NCBI GenBank assembly: GCA_964559275.1
Contig: CAZLGC010000023.1
Coordinates: 1 to 15,693 of the forward strand
Direction: 5' to 3'
Origin: CAZLGC01 sp964559275
GTDB lineage: Bacteria > Patescibacteriota > CALEFQ01
Length of the DNA stretch: 15,693 nt
Shown here: positions 1 through 7,148 of the stretch, one piece after another
How positions within the stretch are numbered: the stretch's first letter is position 1
How the letters are laid out: every line of letters begins with the position of its first letter
The notes under the pieces: generated by a model
What the model saw: only the letters and a program-made list of their open reading frames with translations
What the model was told of the DNA's origin: nothing
Databases searched by the model: none
Program-made: the position numbers and the translations under genes

Positions 1-1
1 A

Positions 2-436
2 GGGGAGTACTGGATTGTACATGTCGGTGACTCCCGGGTTTATCGCTGGCGCCAAGGGAAACTAGAGCAACTGACGCGGGATCATACCTGGGCGGAAATG
101 CTGGGAATGGAACCTGATCATCCCGATTATAGTAAATCTAGTAATATATTACTGGCGGCAATTGGTGCCGGGAAGAGGCTCCCCCTTTCAATGGTAGATG
201 TTCAGAAGCTAGAACGTCGTCCGGGAGATCTATATATTATTGCCAGTGACGGCATTGGCAAGACCGCTGATATCAATTCCAGCGAGCTGATCAGTAAGGT
301 TCTCAAAATGTTGACAACCGAAGATACCAGTTCCGAGCAGATTTCGTCACAGCTCCTACAGTATATCAAGCACGCAGTTCCTCACGATAAGCGCCGGGAT
401 GATATTACGATCGGGGTCCTGCAGGACAAAAAATGA
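2..436 (+). CDS. PP2C-family serine/threonine protein phosphatase, 3' part (5' end outside window)
   Basis: The frame is open from base 2, so this is the C-terminal 144 residues of a longer protein; an internal ATG at 98 is not the true start. PP2C (PPM) phosphatases remove phosphate from Ser/Thr using two metal ions held by conserved aspartates. The hallmark motifs are present in order: VGDSRVYR followed by LTRDHTW near the 5' edge, IIASDGIGK in the middle, and RRDDITIGVL close to the C terminus, each carrying the expected metal-binding Asp. No membrane segment is seen in the visible part, so a soluble regulatory phosphatase is likely, perhaps paired with a Ser/Thr kinase outside the window. 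Its TGA stop overlaps the start of the helicase gene as ATGA, which points to translational coupling. The family call is firm; the substrate is unknown. Confidence 0.88.
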   Translation, partial: GEYWIVHVGDSRVYRWRQGKLEQLTRDHTWAEMLGMEPDHPDYSKSSNILLAAIGAGKRLPLSMVDVQKLERRPGDLYIIASDGIGKTADINSSELISKVLKMLTTEDTSSEQISSQLLQYIKHAVPHDKRRDDITIGVLQDKK

Positions 437-2550
437 CGGACACCATTCTAAGTAAACTGAACGACAAACAACGCCTGGCGGTCACAACTGTGGACGGCCC
501 GGTTTTAATAATTGCCGGGGCGGGCTCTGGCAAAACCCGGGCTCTGACGCACCGGATTGCCTACCTGATATCTTCCGGCAAGGCTCGTCCTTATAACATC
601 CTGGCGGTTACCTTTACGAACAAAGCCGCCGGCGAAATGAAAGAGCGGGTAAAAAAGCTGCTGGGCGGTGTGCGGACGCTGCCGACGATCGGGACCTTTC
701 ATTCTGTTTGTGCCCGGATCCTACGCCAGGAAATCGAAGCCCTGGGGTACAAACGCAGTTTTACTATCTATGACCGTGATGACCAGATTGCCGCTGTTAA
801 AAAAGCGATGCAGGAGCTTAGTATCGACACTCACGAAAACAACCCGCGGGCGGTGCTGGAAATGATCTCGTCGGCTAAGAACGAGCTGATGACCCCGCGC
901 CAGTTTGAAGACAAAGCACAAAGCGCGGCGGAGGAGATGGTGGCCCGGGTTTACTATCGTTATCAGAAGAACCTCAAGGACAGCCACGCTCTTGATTTCG
1001 ATGATCTCCTGATGGTCACGGTCCGGCTTTTCAAAAAGTATCCGGCGGTTTTGGAAAAATACCGTCGGCAGTGGCGCTATGTCCTGATTGACGAGTATCA
1101 GGATACCAACCACGCCCAGTACGTTTTTGCCAGTCTGCTAGCGCAAAAACACCGCAATCTCTGCGTGGTGGGTGATGACTGGCAGTCAATTTACAGCTGG
1201 CGAGGAGCAGATATCAGAAATATTCTTGATTTTGAAAAAGACTACCCCGGGTCCAAAGTGATTATGCTGGAGCAGAATTATCGGTCCACCAAAAATATCC
1301 TATCGGCTGCCCAGGAAGTCATCGCCAAAAATGTGGCTAAGAAGGAAAAGAAACTGTGGACGCAAAATCAGAACGGGCAACCGGTTCGTATTTTCACTGC
1401 CGGCGACGAGCGCGATGAGGCGCGTTATGTGGTCGAGAAAATCCAGGAATACAAGCAACAGGGAAAAAGTTACCAGGACATGGTAGTCTTGTATCGCACC
1501 AATGCCCAGTCCCGTGTTTTTGAAGAAGCGCTGATGCGGGTCGCCATTCCGTACACCATCGTGGGGGCGCTGAAGTTTTATGAGCGCAAGGAGATTAAGG
1601 ATGTTTTGGCTTATTTACGCCTGATAGCATCTTTTACCGATCGGGTAAGTTTCGCTCGTGTGGTAAATGAGCCCGGCCGCGGGATCGGCGCCAAGACTCT
1701 GGAGGCAGTGCTCGCCTTGGCTAAGAAACAGGGGCTGGATAAAGCCCTGTCTGAATTCGGAGCCGCGGTCAAAAATGCTGCCGCTAAGTCAGAGCAACTA
1801 GCGGCCGCCGGGATTGACCCAATCGGGTTGGGCCGTCTAAGCCGGGCTGGGGATAGCCTGAAAGAATTTAGATCAATTATCACCGACAGTCGTAAATATT
1901 TAGAGAGGCACACGGTGGCCGAGTTGATTGATTACATCGCCCGCCGCTCGGGCTATAAGAAATTTCTTCTAGACGGATCCGAAGAAGGCGAGATGCGCTG
2001 GGAGAATGTCCAGGAACTGAAAACCGTGGCTTCCAAATACAAGGATTCCCAGGGTCCGGAAAGTCTGGAAAAGTTTCTGGAAGAGGTGGCTTTGGTCCAG
2101 GATATCGATAATTTGGACCAAAGAACCGACACAGTCACCCTAATGACACTGCACTCAGCCAAGGGCCTGGAGTACCCGATTGTCTTCATGGCCGGGCTGG
2201 AAGAAGGCCTCTTTCCGCACGGCCGCTCTTACCTGGATCCGGCTCAGATGGAAGAAGAGCGCCGGCTCTGCTACGTCGGCATGACCCGGGCGCAAGAGGA
2301 GTTGTGGCTGACTCATGCCACCAGCCGCAAATTGTTTGGTTCCGTCCAGTTCAATGAACCTTCCCAATTTTTGGAAATAAAAAACGTCGAGCAGGTGAGC
2401 TCGCCGTTGGTGTCAGAAGATGACTTCGGTTGGTCAGAGCAGACCACGGATTCAAATGAAACGCAGCCAAAGAAGAAGTCGGGTTCGGGGATTCTGGATA
2501 TGATTATGGGAGATGATGATGTTACTTACGAGGAAGTGGATGATAACTAG
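433..2550 (+). CDS. pcrA: ATP-dependent 3'-5' DNA helicase, UvrD/PcrA/Rep family (superfamily 1A)
   Basis: At 705 residues this has the usual length of UvrD/PcrA. SF1A helicase motifs occur in order: Q-motif LNDKQRLAV (about residues 9-17), Walker A AGAGSGKT (28-35), Walker B LIDEYQDT with D220-E221, motif III GDDWQSIYSWRGAD (from 247), motif IV NYRS (282-285), motif V TLHSAKGLEYP with H574, and motif VI YVGMTRAQEEL (614-624, R619 as arginine finger). Such enzymes unwind DNA in nucleotide excision and mismatch repair and dismantle RecA filaments or stalled forks. The C-terminal 45 residues are acidic and polar, with a short basic patch (PKKK), and fit the variable tail used for RNA polymerase or UvrB contacts in relatives. 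The ATG overlaps the phosphatase stop, and an AGGA lies six bases upstream. Whether it is the UvrD, PcrA or Rep orthologue cannot be settled by eye. Confidence 0.96.
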   Translation: MTDTILSKLNDKQRLAVTTVDGPVLIIAGAGSGKTRALTHRIAYLISSGKARPYNILAVTFTNKAAGEMKERVKKLLGGVRTLPTIGTFHSVCARILRQEIEALGYKRSFTIYDRDDQIAAVKKAMQELSIDTHENNPRAVLEMISSAKNELMTPRQFEDKAQSAAEEMVARVYYRYQKNLKDSHALDFDDLLMVTVRLFKKYPAVLEKYRRQWRYVLIDEYQDTNHAQYVFASLLAQKHRNLCVVGDDWQSIYSWRGADIRNILDFEKDYPGSKVIMLEQNYRSTKNILSAAQEVIAKNVAKKEKKLWTQNQNGQPVRIFTAGDERDEARYVVEKIQEYKQQGKSYQDMVVLYRTNAQSRVFEEALMRVAIPYTIVGALKFYERKEIKDVLAYLRLIASFTDRVSFARVVNEPGRGIGAKTLEAVLALAKKQGLDKALSEFGAAVKNAAAKSEQLAAAGIDPIGLGRLSRAGDSLKEFRSIITDSRKYLERHTVAELIDYIARRSGYKKFLLDGSEEGEMRWENVQELKTVASKYKDSQGPESLEKFLEEVALVQDIDNLDQRTDTVTLMTLHSAKGLEYPIVFMAGLEEGLFPHGRSYLDPAQMEEERRLCYVGMTRAQEELWLTHATSRKLFGSVQFNEPSQFLEIKNVEQVSSPLVSEDDFGWSEQTTDSNETQPKKKSGSGILDMIMGDDDVTYEEVDDN

Positions 2551-2618
2551 AACGCTATCAAATACACTAAAACTACGTATACAAACAGCAATCCGATGAT
2601 CCATTTCTCTCGGATTTT
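2547..2618 (-). other. in-frame continuation of the prenyltransferase gene beyond its TGA
   Basis: Reading past the TGA at 2621-2619 in the same frame gives 23 further codons: KIREKW, then a hydrophobic stretch IIGLLFVYVVLVYLIAF, then TAG (2549-2547). This is a good transmembrane helix with a positively charged start, as expected for the missing last helix of a UbiA protein. The TAG shares the palindrome CTAG (2547-2550) with the stop codon of the convergent helicase gene. It is most simply a nonsense mutation or a base-call error (CGA or TGG to TGA); stop-codon readthrough is possible. Confidence 0.7.
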
Positions 2619-2620
2619 TC
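2591..2620 (+). terminator. possible weak intrinsic terminator after the helicase gene
   Basis: ATCCGA (2591-2596) and TCGGAT (2610-2615) can pair with a 13-base loop, and the right arm runs into TTTTT. The stem is short and the loop large, so this is a weak candidate. It also lies inside the in-frame continuation of the convergent prenyltransferase gene, which offers a coding explanation for the same bases. Confidence 0.3.
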
Positions 2621-4139
2621 AGTCGAAAATAAGGAACAGTTCCGCCACCCCGATAGCCGCTGATAGGAAGAGGAGATCCGGACTGCGCAAAATTATCGGG
2701 AAGAACATGATGGCAACAAAGGTGGCGATTGCAATTACGATCTTGCCGCGGCGCATCCCCAAGATTGTAAAAAGAGTGTAGACATTGTCCGCCCGGTCGC
2801 CGGCATAGTCTTTCAAGTCCTTCAGACTGGAGAGCAGCAGCAACCCGACGAAAACCAGCACCATGATGTTGGACGGCAGATTGGTGAGTGTGTTGTTGGC
2901 GTTAAAGAGCAGGTAGCCGGCGGCAAAGACGACACTGCCGGAGCCAGCCAAAGTGAGGTTGGAAATGAGCGGCCATTTTTTGAAGCGTAGCGGCGGAGCT
3001 GAGTACAGATAGCCTAAAGCCAGAAAAACCAGGTAGAGGAAAAATAGATTAAAGCCCAGGGTCAGGGCCATGGCCAAAGTCAACACAGCGGTAATAATAG
3101 CCAAATTACGAGCATCGGCTAGTTTGAAGATTCCCTGGGGCAGCGGTCGGTCGGGATTGCTGATGCGGTCAATCTTGCGGTCGGCCATGTCGTTGAGGAA
3201 AACGCTGAAAAGCCAGGAGGTGATGATTGCGAGTGTAGCCATAAGGATCATGGCGTAGAAATCAAAAGACCAAATGTCCTTATTGTCGAGGCGGGTGTAG
3301 GCAAAGACGCAGCCGGAGAAAAAAATGAAAAACTGAATGACGAGCCGGGAGGGCCGGGCGGATTTGAAAAGCGCTTTGGCCTTGCGTCGGCTGAGCAGGA
3401 AATATATCACCAGGGCCTGGACAATGAGCAGGCAGAGCATGATTATGGCGCTCAAAAAAATGTGATAAACCTCGGTGTCAGGGTAGCGGATGGCTAGAAA
3501 CCCTGGAGGCTTATTGAAAAAATCCATGATTTCAAATAGCCCGGCGTCCCAGGCGCCCTTTTTGAGTGAGATGGCGAAGATGGCGAAAATAAAAAGCGGG
3601 GAATTGTAGAAAAAGCCGATAACATAAGCAATGATGCCGCCCAAAATAGTCTTCCAAAAGCTTTTGGTTTTGATGAAAATGTACGCGATGACGAAGATAA
3701 TAAAAAGCGCCGTCTGAATTTTTACGGCGATGGTCAGATCGAGCGGGGAACTGTCGATCAGAAAAGTGAAAAATTTTCGCGGCAAATCGGCAGACGTTAC
3801 AACCAAGACCGGCGAAATCATTTTTTGGGAGGTAAAGAGGTGCAGGATCGGATTGACGAAAGCGAGCACCATACCCGCTAGCAGGATTCCCGGCATCTGG
3901 GCCGCTTTAATCTTGGTCAAACAGACAATAACTAGTAGAATAGAAAGCAGGATATCCAGGTAGGCCACCGGCGAGAGCACCAGCAGGTTCGCATAAGAAG
4001 GAAAGACAAAGCTGCCGTAGCCGAATCCTTCCAACAGGATTCTGATAACAATCAGGGCAGCGAAGATCAGTAAAAAATGCGGCAGGGAAATCCGCAGTGA
4101 TTCCAGCTTGGCGACCAGTTTTTCGAGCAGTTTCATCAT
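2619..4139 (-). CDS. UbiA-superfamily prenyltransferase with a long multi-span N-terminal extension; ends at a suspicious TGA
   Basis: 506 residues, all membrane. UbiA enzymes transfer a prenyl group to an acceptor inside the membrane, using two Asp-rich motifs that hold Mg-diphosphate. Both are visible: NDMADRKID (316-324) and DLKDYAGDRAD (441-451), plus the family signature YSAPPLRFKKWP (379-390). The catalytic domain covers about 262-506. Before it lie about 260 residues with six or seven hydrophobic spans (for example 20-38, 51-76, 83-103, 138-157, 162-192, 225-250), which normal UbiA proteins of about 300 residues lack. The start at 4139 is preferred over one at 4202, because the latter would overlap rsmA and a promoter sits just upstream. 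The TGA at 2621-2619 cuts the protein inside what should be its last helical hairpin (see the separate entry for 2547-2618). The acceptor is unknown; a lipid, quinone-like or polyprenyl-sugar pathway are all possible. Confidence 0.85.
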   Translation of the reverse strand: MMKLLEKLVAKLESLRISLPHFLLIFAALIVIRILLEGFGYGSFVFPSYANLLVLSPVAYLDILLSILLVIVCLTKIKAAQMPGILLAGMVLAFVNPILHLFTSQKMISPVLVVTSADLPRKFFTFLIDSSPLDLTIAVKIQTALFIIFVIAYIFIKTKSFWKTILGGIIAYVIGFFYNSPLFIFAIFAISLKKGAWDAGLFEIMDFFNKPPGFLAIRYPDTEVYHIFLSAIIMLCLLIVQALVIYFLLSRRKAKALFKSARPSRLVIQFFIFFSGCVFAYTRLDNKDIWSFDFYAMILMATLAIITSWLFSVFLNDMADRKIDRISNPDRPLPQGIFKLADARNLAIITAVLTLAMALTLGFNLFFLYLVFLALGYLYSAPPLRFKKWPLISNLTLAGSGSVVFAAGYLLFNANNTLTNLPSNIMVLVFVGLLLLSSLKDLKDYAGDRADNVYTLFTILGMRRGKIVIAIATFVAIMFFPIILRSPDLLFLSAAIGVAELFLIFD

Positions 4140-4145
4140 CTTCCG

Positions 4146-4175
4146 AGTATAACATCTAAACTGACTAAAAAACAA
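4146..4175 (-). promoter_or_regulatory. promoter of the prenyltransferase gene, leaderless geometry, in a divergent intergenic gap
   Basis: On the minus strand TTGTTT (4175-4170) is followed, after 18 bases, by TATACT (4151-4146), which is preceded by TG at the extended -10 position (TGTTATACT). Transcription would begin seven bases downstream, at about 4139, exactly the A of the ATG proposed for ubiA, so the message would be leaderless. On the plus strand the same bases contain TATAAC (4148-4153), which could serve rsmA, though no good -35 is seen for it. Confidence 0.5.
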
Positions 4176-4180
4176 GCTTG

Positions 4181-4996
4181 ATGAGTGAGAAAAAAGGCTC
4201 AAAACAAGGCAAATTGGCGGTTCTCAAATCCCGGGGCCAGAATTTTCTGACGGACGAGAACGTGATCGCAAAGATCGTGGCGGCAGCCGAATTGAGTTCC
4301 ACGGACACGGTGCTGGAGATTGGGCCTGGTGACGGCGCCTTGACCCGGCCGCTGGCAGAAACAGTACGCAGAGTGATAGCGGTGGAAATTGACCGCGGTC
4401 GAGCCCGGCAGTTAAGCCAGTCAGTTCCTGATAACGTGGAAATTCGACATGAGGACATTTTGAAATCAAGGCTGGAGGAATTCGATCTTAAGGACGGCCA
4501 ATTTGTAACGGTTGCCAATCTGCCATTCAATGTTGGCACTGCCGTCATTCAGAAATTATTATCCGATTCAATCCGACCGCAGCGCTTAATTGTCGTACTG
4601 CAGGCCGAAGTTGCCGACCGGATTGTGGCCCGGGGTGGCAAGGAAAGCATCCTGTCGCTATCAGTTCAGCTGTACGGTCGAGTACAGAAGCTATTCGCTA
4701 TTCCGCGTCAGGCCTTCCGGCCCCAGCCGCGGGTTGAGGCCGCCGTGGTCAAAATCACCGTAGATTTGGAATCTAAGCTCAATAACGAGCAGAAAAAGGC
4801 CATTTTAGGTCTTATTAAAGCAGGTTTCAGTGCTAAACGTAAGATACTGGTGAGAAATCTTTATGAAAAGAAGAAAATCCCTATAGATAAGGCGAAAAAA
4901 GCTCTCCAAACCCTGGGAAAAACACCATTAGTTAGAGCAGAGGACTTGCGGCTTCAGGACTGGGTCCAACTGCGAGAACAGCTGGATTTAGCCTAA
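4181..4996 (+). CDS. rsmA: 16S rRNA (adenine(1518)-N6/adenine(1519)-N6)-dimethyltransferase RsmA (KsgA)
   Basis: This enzyme uses S-adenosylmethionine to dimethylate two adjacent adenosines in the 3'-terminal helix of 16S rRNA, a late checkpoint in small-subunit assembly. The protein has 271 residues, normal for the family. Visible signatures are SRGQNFLTDENVI (18-29), the SAM-binding motif I VLEIGPGDGALT (44-55), the acidic end of strand 2 AVEID (67-71), the catalytic motif IV as NLPF (113-116, a usual variant of NLPY), QAEVADRIVA (141-150) and AFRPQPRVEAAVV (178-190). The ATG at 4181 is chosen; a TTG one codon upstream (4178) is in frame but less likely. No Shine-Dalgarno sequence precedes it. 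It is divergent from ubiA and separated from the downstream operon by 145 bases holding a new promoter. The related Dim1/TFB1M enzymes share the fold, but in a bacterium RsmA is the clear reading. Confidence 0.96.
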   Translation: MSEKKGSKQGKLAVLKSRGQNFLTDENVIAKIVAAAELSSTDTVLEIGPGDGALTRPLAETVRRVIAVEIDRGRARQLSQSVPDNVEIRHEDILKSRLEEFDLKDGQFVTVANLPFNVGTAVIQKLLSDSIRPQRLIVVLQAEVADRIVARGGKESILSLSVQLYGRVQKLFAIPRQAFRPQPRVEAAVVKITVDLESKLNNEQKKAILGLIKAGFSAKRKILVRNLYEKKKIPIDKAKKALQTLGKTPLVRAEDLRLQDWVQLREQLDLA

Positions 4997-5023
4997 TGTT
5001 GTGGAAAAACGGCCAATATCCGG

Positions 5024-5052
5024 TTGTTTCGTTAGGCCCGATGTTATATAAT
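5024..5052 (+). promoter_or_regulatory. sigma70-type promoter driving the type IV secretion-like operon
   Basis: TTGTTT (5024-5029), a 17-base spacer and a perfect TATAAT (5047-5052) lie in the gap after rsmA. Transcription would begin near 5059, giving a leader of about 80 bases that contains the hairpin at 5092-5125. All nine downstream genes lie on the same strand with gaps of 1-28 bases and no other convincing promoter, so this probably drives the whole cluster. The AT-rich block stands out from the surrounding coding DNA. Confidence 0.6.
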
Positions 5053-5091
5053 AAATCAGAACGGAATAACATATATAGCCAACAAAGGATT

Positions 5092-5125
5092 ACGAATTTC
5101 CGAATTTTTCAATTCGGCAATTCGT
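5092..5125 (+). repeat. 15-bp imperfect inverted repeat (hairpin) in the operon leader
   Basis: ACGAATT (5092-5098), one base, CCGAATT (5100-5106), a TTTC loop, then AATTCGG (5111-5117), one base and AATTCGT (5119-5125). Fourteen of fifteen positions pair, the only mismatch being T5099 with C5118. The arms are built from two variants of the same CGAATT unit. No T-run follows, so it is not a standard terminator. It ends 16 bases before the first start codon and could act as a leader RNA structure, a protein-binding site, or one copy of a dispersed intergenic repeat. Confidence 0.7.
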
Positions 5126-5141
5126 CCTAAAACAAAAGTAG

Positions 5142-6257
5142 ATGGCAAAAAGATTGCAGACCGGTTCGACCAGGCTTTCCGATAAGCCTACGGTCACCGG
5201 GGACAATTGGTATACCCGTCACCGGCGGCTGATATTAGGTTTGGTGGCGGTTTTGGTTGTATCCGCAGTTGCAATTACCTTGCTGTGGCAGAAGCAGACC
5301 ATCGCGGATAAATTTTCCGAAGAATATTTTAAAGAGGAAGCGCAAAGTGATGAGAACGATTCGGATAATGATGACCTGAATACTGAGACCGAGAACGAGT
5401 ATGGCACCGATCCGGAGAAGCGCGATACAGACGGCGACGGCCTGACTGACGGTGAAGAAGTGCTGACTTATAAAACCGACCCGCTCAAAACCGATACCGA
5501 CGGAGATGGTTATCCAGATCAGATGGAAGTCTATACCGGCCATGACCCTAACCAAATACCATCCACCAGTGATAGTGCTGAAGATCTGGCGGACCGTGTT
5601 GACAATTATGAGGCGGCCGGCCTAGATTCGGTTGATGCGCTCCTAAACGGTGAAGGCAACTCCACAGACATAATGACTCTTCAGGAAATGGGCGTTGGTG
5701 ACCTGAGTGATCTCTCCAGCCTGTACGGAACCGGGAACAGCTCGCAGGAAATAACGATCCTGGATTCTGATTTGATAATTGTCCCGGTTGAAGAAGACCA
5801 AGCCAAGCCGCTGCTGGATCAATATATTGACGAGGTTACCATGGCGGCGCTGGATGTTTTCGGCGGTGATGAAGAAGCGGCCTCGGCCACGGTTGCCGAA
5901 TTTAATGCCGGCATGGCCGGGCAATTCCAGTCGTTGCGCCGCCCGGCTGAGAGCGTGGCTAAATACACAGACAGCTTGTTGGAAATTGAGGTCCCGGAGC
6001 CGGCAGTGCGATTGCACAAAACTTTCCTCGAGCTACTGCTTCAGTCGGAGTCAATGATGCGCGGACTGCAGCGAATGGAGACCGGGGACTCGATGGAGCC
6101 GATGTCACTCCTAGCCAAAATGAACCGGATTGAGCAGCTGGGGCTAGAAGGCGAGCGCGAACTGGAGAGCCTCTCTTCTAAATATGAACTGGGCCTGACT
6201 ACGGACTTTTTCTCCGCCCAGGCTTCAGACATAGTCGAGACTAGCGATAGCGAATAG
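5142..6257 (+). CDS. membrane-anchored protein with calcium-binding thrombospondin type 3-like repeats
   Basis: 371 residues, first gene of the operon. A basic N terminus (1-29, ending RHRR) leads into one membrane helix (30-49, LILGLVAVLVVSAVAITLLW), the layout of a signal anchor with the rest outside. An acidic segment follows (60-139) with loops of the D-x-D-x-D-G type: DSDNDDLNTETENEYGTDP, DTDGDGLTDGEEV and DTDGDGYPDQMEV. These match the thrombospondin type 3 / bacterial calcium-binding pattern in which spaced Asp residues hold Ca2+. The remaining 230 residues are acidic and mostly helical, carry no cysteine, and are not recognised. The gene begins at ATG 5142, has no Shine-Dalgarno sequence, and ends two bases before the next start. 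By position it is probably an outer-face component or spacer of the secretion machine; that role is inferred. Confidence 0.8.
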   Translation: MAKRLQTGSTRLSDKPTVTGDNWYTRHRRLILGLVAVLVVSAVAITLLWQKQTIADKFSEEYFKEEAQSDENDSDNDDLNTETENEYGTDPEKRDTDGDGLTDGEEVLTYKTDPLKTDTDGDGYPDQMEVYTGHDPNQIPSTSDSAEDLADRVDNYEAAGLDSVDALLNGEGNSTDIMTLQEMGVGDLSDLSSLYGTGNSSQEITILDSDLIIVPVEEDQAKPLLDQYIDEVTMAALDVFGGDEEAASATVAEFNAGMAGQFQSLRRPAESVAKYTDSLLEIEVPEPAVRLHKTFLELLLQSESMMRGLQRMETGDSMEPMSLLAKMNRIEQLGLEGERELESLSSKYELGLTTDFFSAQASDIVETSDSE

Positions 6258-6259
6258 CA

Positions 6260-7129
6260 ATGATTTCTATTTTCAAAAAAGCAGTTGTGATGATGGTCGT
6301 CGGTGGGCTGCTTTTAAGCGCGCTGGTGATTCCGTTGCAGACAAAGGCTGCCGCTTCCTGGCCGGACTGGGCTAATGTTGGTGCCAATATGGGAGATGAT
6401 CCGCTGGATACTTTCGTTTGGCAGGAAATTAAGGCAATCATCATGGACGTCCTCAAAAAGAAGGCTATGGATCTTTTCCGCAAGAAAGTGATGGAAGCGA
6501 TTGGCGATGAAGGCGGCCTGGTCGGGAACTTTGGTAAATATATCTATGCTTCCGGGGACAGTGCGGCGGCCCAGTTCTGGAATTCATTTTTGGCTAATTG
6601 TACCAACATAGATCCGACCGTCAGCCTAGCCGTTAAGTACGAAGCAGTTGACAGGGTGGATCAATATGACTGGTGTCCGGTCCATATAAGCTCGGGCGGT
6701 GTTGATCTGGGCGAAATAAATATTTCCGAGGAGCGCGGCTGGGAAAATTTTGGCCAAATGATTGCTTATAATGATCCTTTCTGGACATTTTTTAAAGCCG
6801 TCGATCAGGTAGAGCAGGCTCGGGCCGAAACCGAAACAGTCTATATCCTCCAGGCCCTGACCGGTGATGGGGGCATTGCTCCTACTACGGAAGCTGGTAG
6901 CGGAGCTTATGACGAAACTTCGCCCGACTTCATTGGCCCGCCACGACCGCCGGCCGAGACAGAGAGCAGTAATATCAAGACTTACGCCAAGCAATTTTCG
7001 ACAATGCTTGATGCTGCCACTAACGGTACGACTCAGGTCCAGGCCAATTACCAGGGCTTTCTGTCAGTCATCATAAATGCGGCCCTGGATTATTTCATTG
7101 AAGAAACCCTGGGTGAGGACGCTTTCTAA
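6260..7129 (+). CDS. secreted protein of unknown function, type IV secretion-like operon
   Basis: 289 residues. The N terminus is a clear signal peptide: a basic start (MISIFKK), a hydrophobic core (8-25) and a probable cleavage site after QTKA (about residue 30). The mature part is mildly acidic and largely helical, with Trp-rich patches (SWPDWANV, FVWQEI) and two cysteines, C114 and C139, which could form a disulfide outside the cell. The end is hydrophobic and amphipathic (FLSVIINAALDYFIEETLG, ending at 289), which might lie against the membrane. I do not recognise a named family. Its place directly before a VirB6-like gene is where VirB5- or TrbJ-type secreted components sit in classical systems, but no sequence likeness to those was seen, so that idea rests on position only. 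Confidence 0.78.
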   Translation: MISIFKKAVVMMVVGGLLLSALVIPLQTKAAASWPDWANVGANMGDDPLDTFVWQEIKAIIMDVLKKKAMDLFRKKVMEAIGDEGGLVGNFGKYIYASGDSAAAQFWNSFLANCTNIDPTVSLAVKYEAVDRVDQYDWCPVHISSGGVDLGEINISEERGWENFGQMIAYNDPFWTFFKAVDQVEQARAETETVYILQALTGDGGIAPTTEAGSGAYDETSPDFIGPPRPPAETESSNIKTYAKQFSTMLDAATNGTTQVQANYQGFLSVIINAALDYFIEETLGEDAF

Positions 7130-7148
7130 CTAAAAATCTCTTTCGATA

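Noticed and set aside
98..100. ATG as the start of the phosphatase gene
   Set aside because: The frame upstream is open to the window edge and encodes the conserved VGDSRVYR and LTRDHT motifs, so the gene begins outside.
2619..2621. Alternative genetic code (TGA as Gly or Trp) for the organism
   Set aside because: TGA closes the phosphatase gene and the 255-residue VirB4-like gene exactly at the next start, no other gene carries an internal TGA, and Trp is read from TGG everywhere.
4178..4180. TTG as the start of rsmA
   Set aside because: An ATG follows at once; adding one residue by a rare start has no support.
4140..4202. Longer start for the UbiA gene at 4202
   Set aside because: The 21 added residues are Ser/Phe-rich without family likeness, they would overlap rsmA, and the promoter elements lie inside that stretch.
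4991..5037. Long imperfect hairpin GCCTAA ... TTAGGC around the rsmA stop as a terminator
   Set aside because: The outer arms pair but the inner part is full of bulges, no T-run follows, and it overlaps the -35 of the operon promoter.
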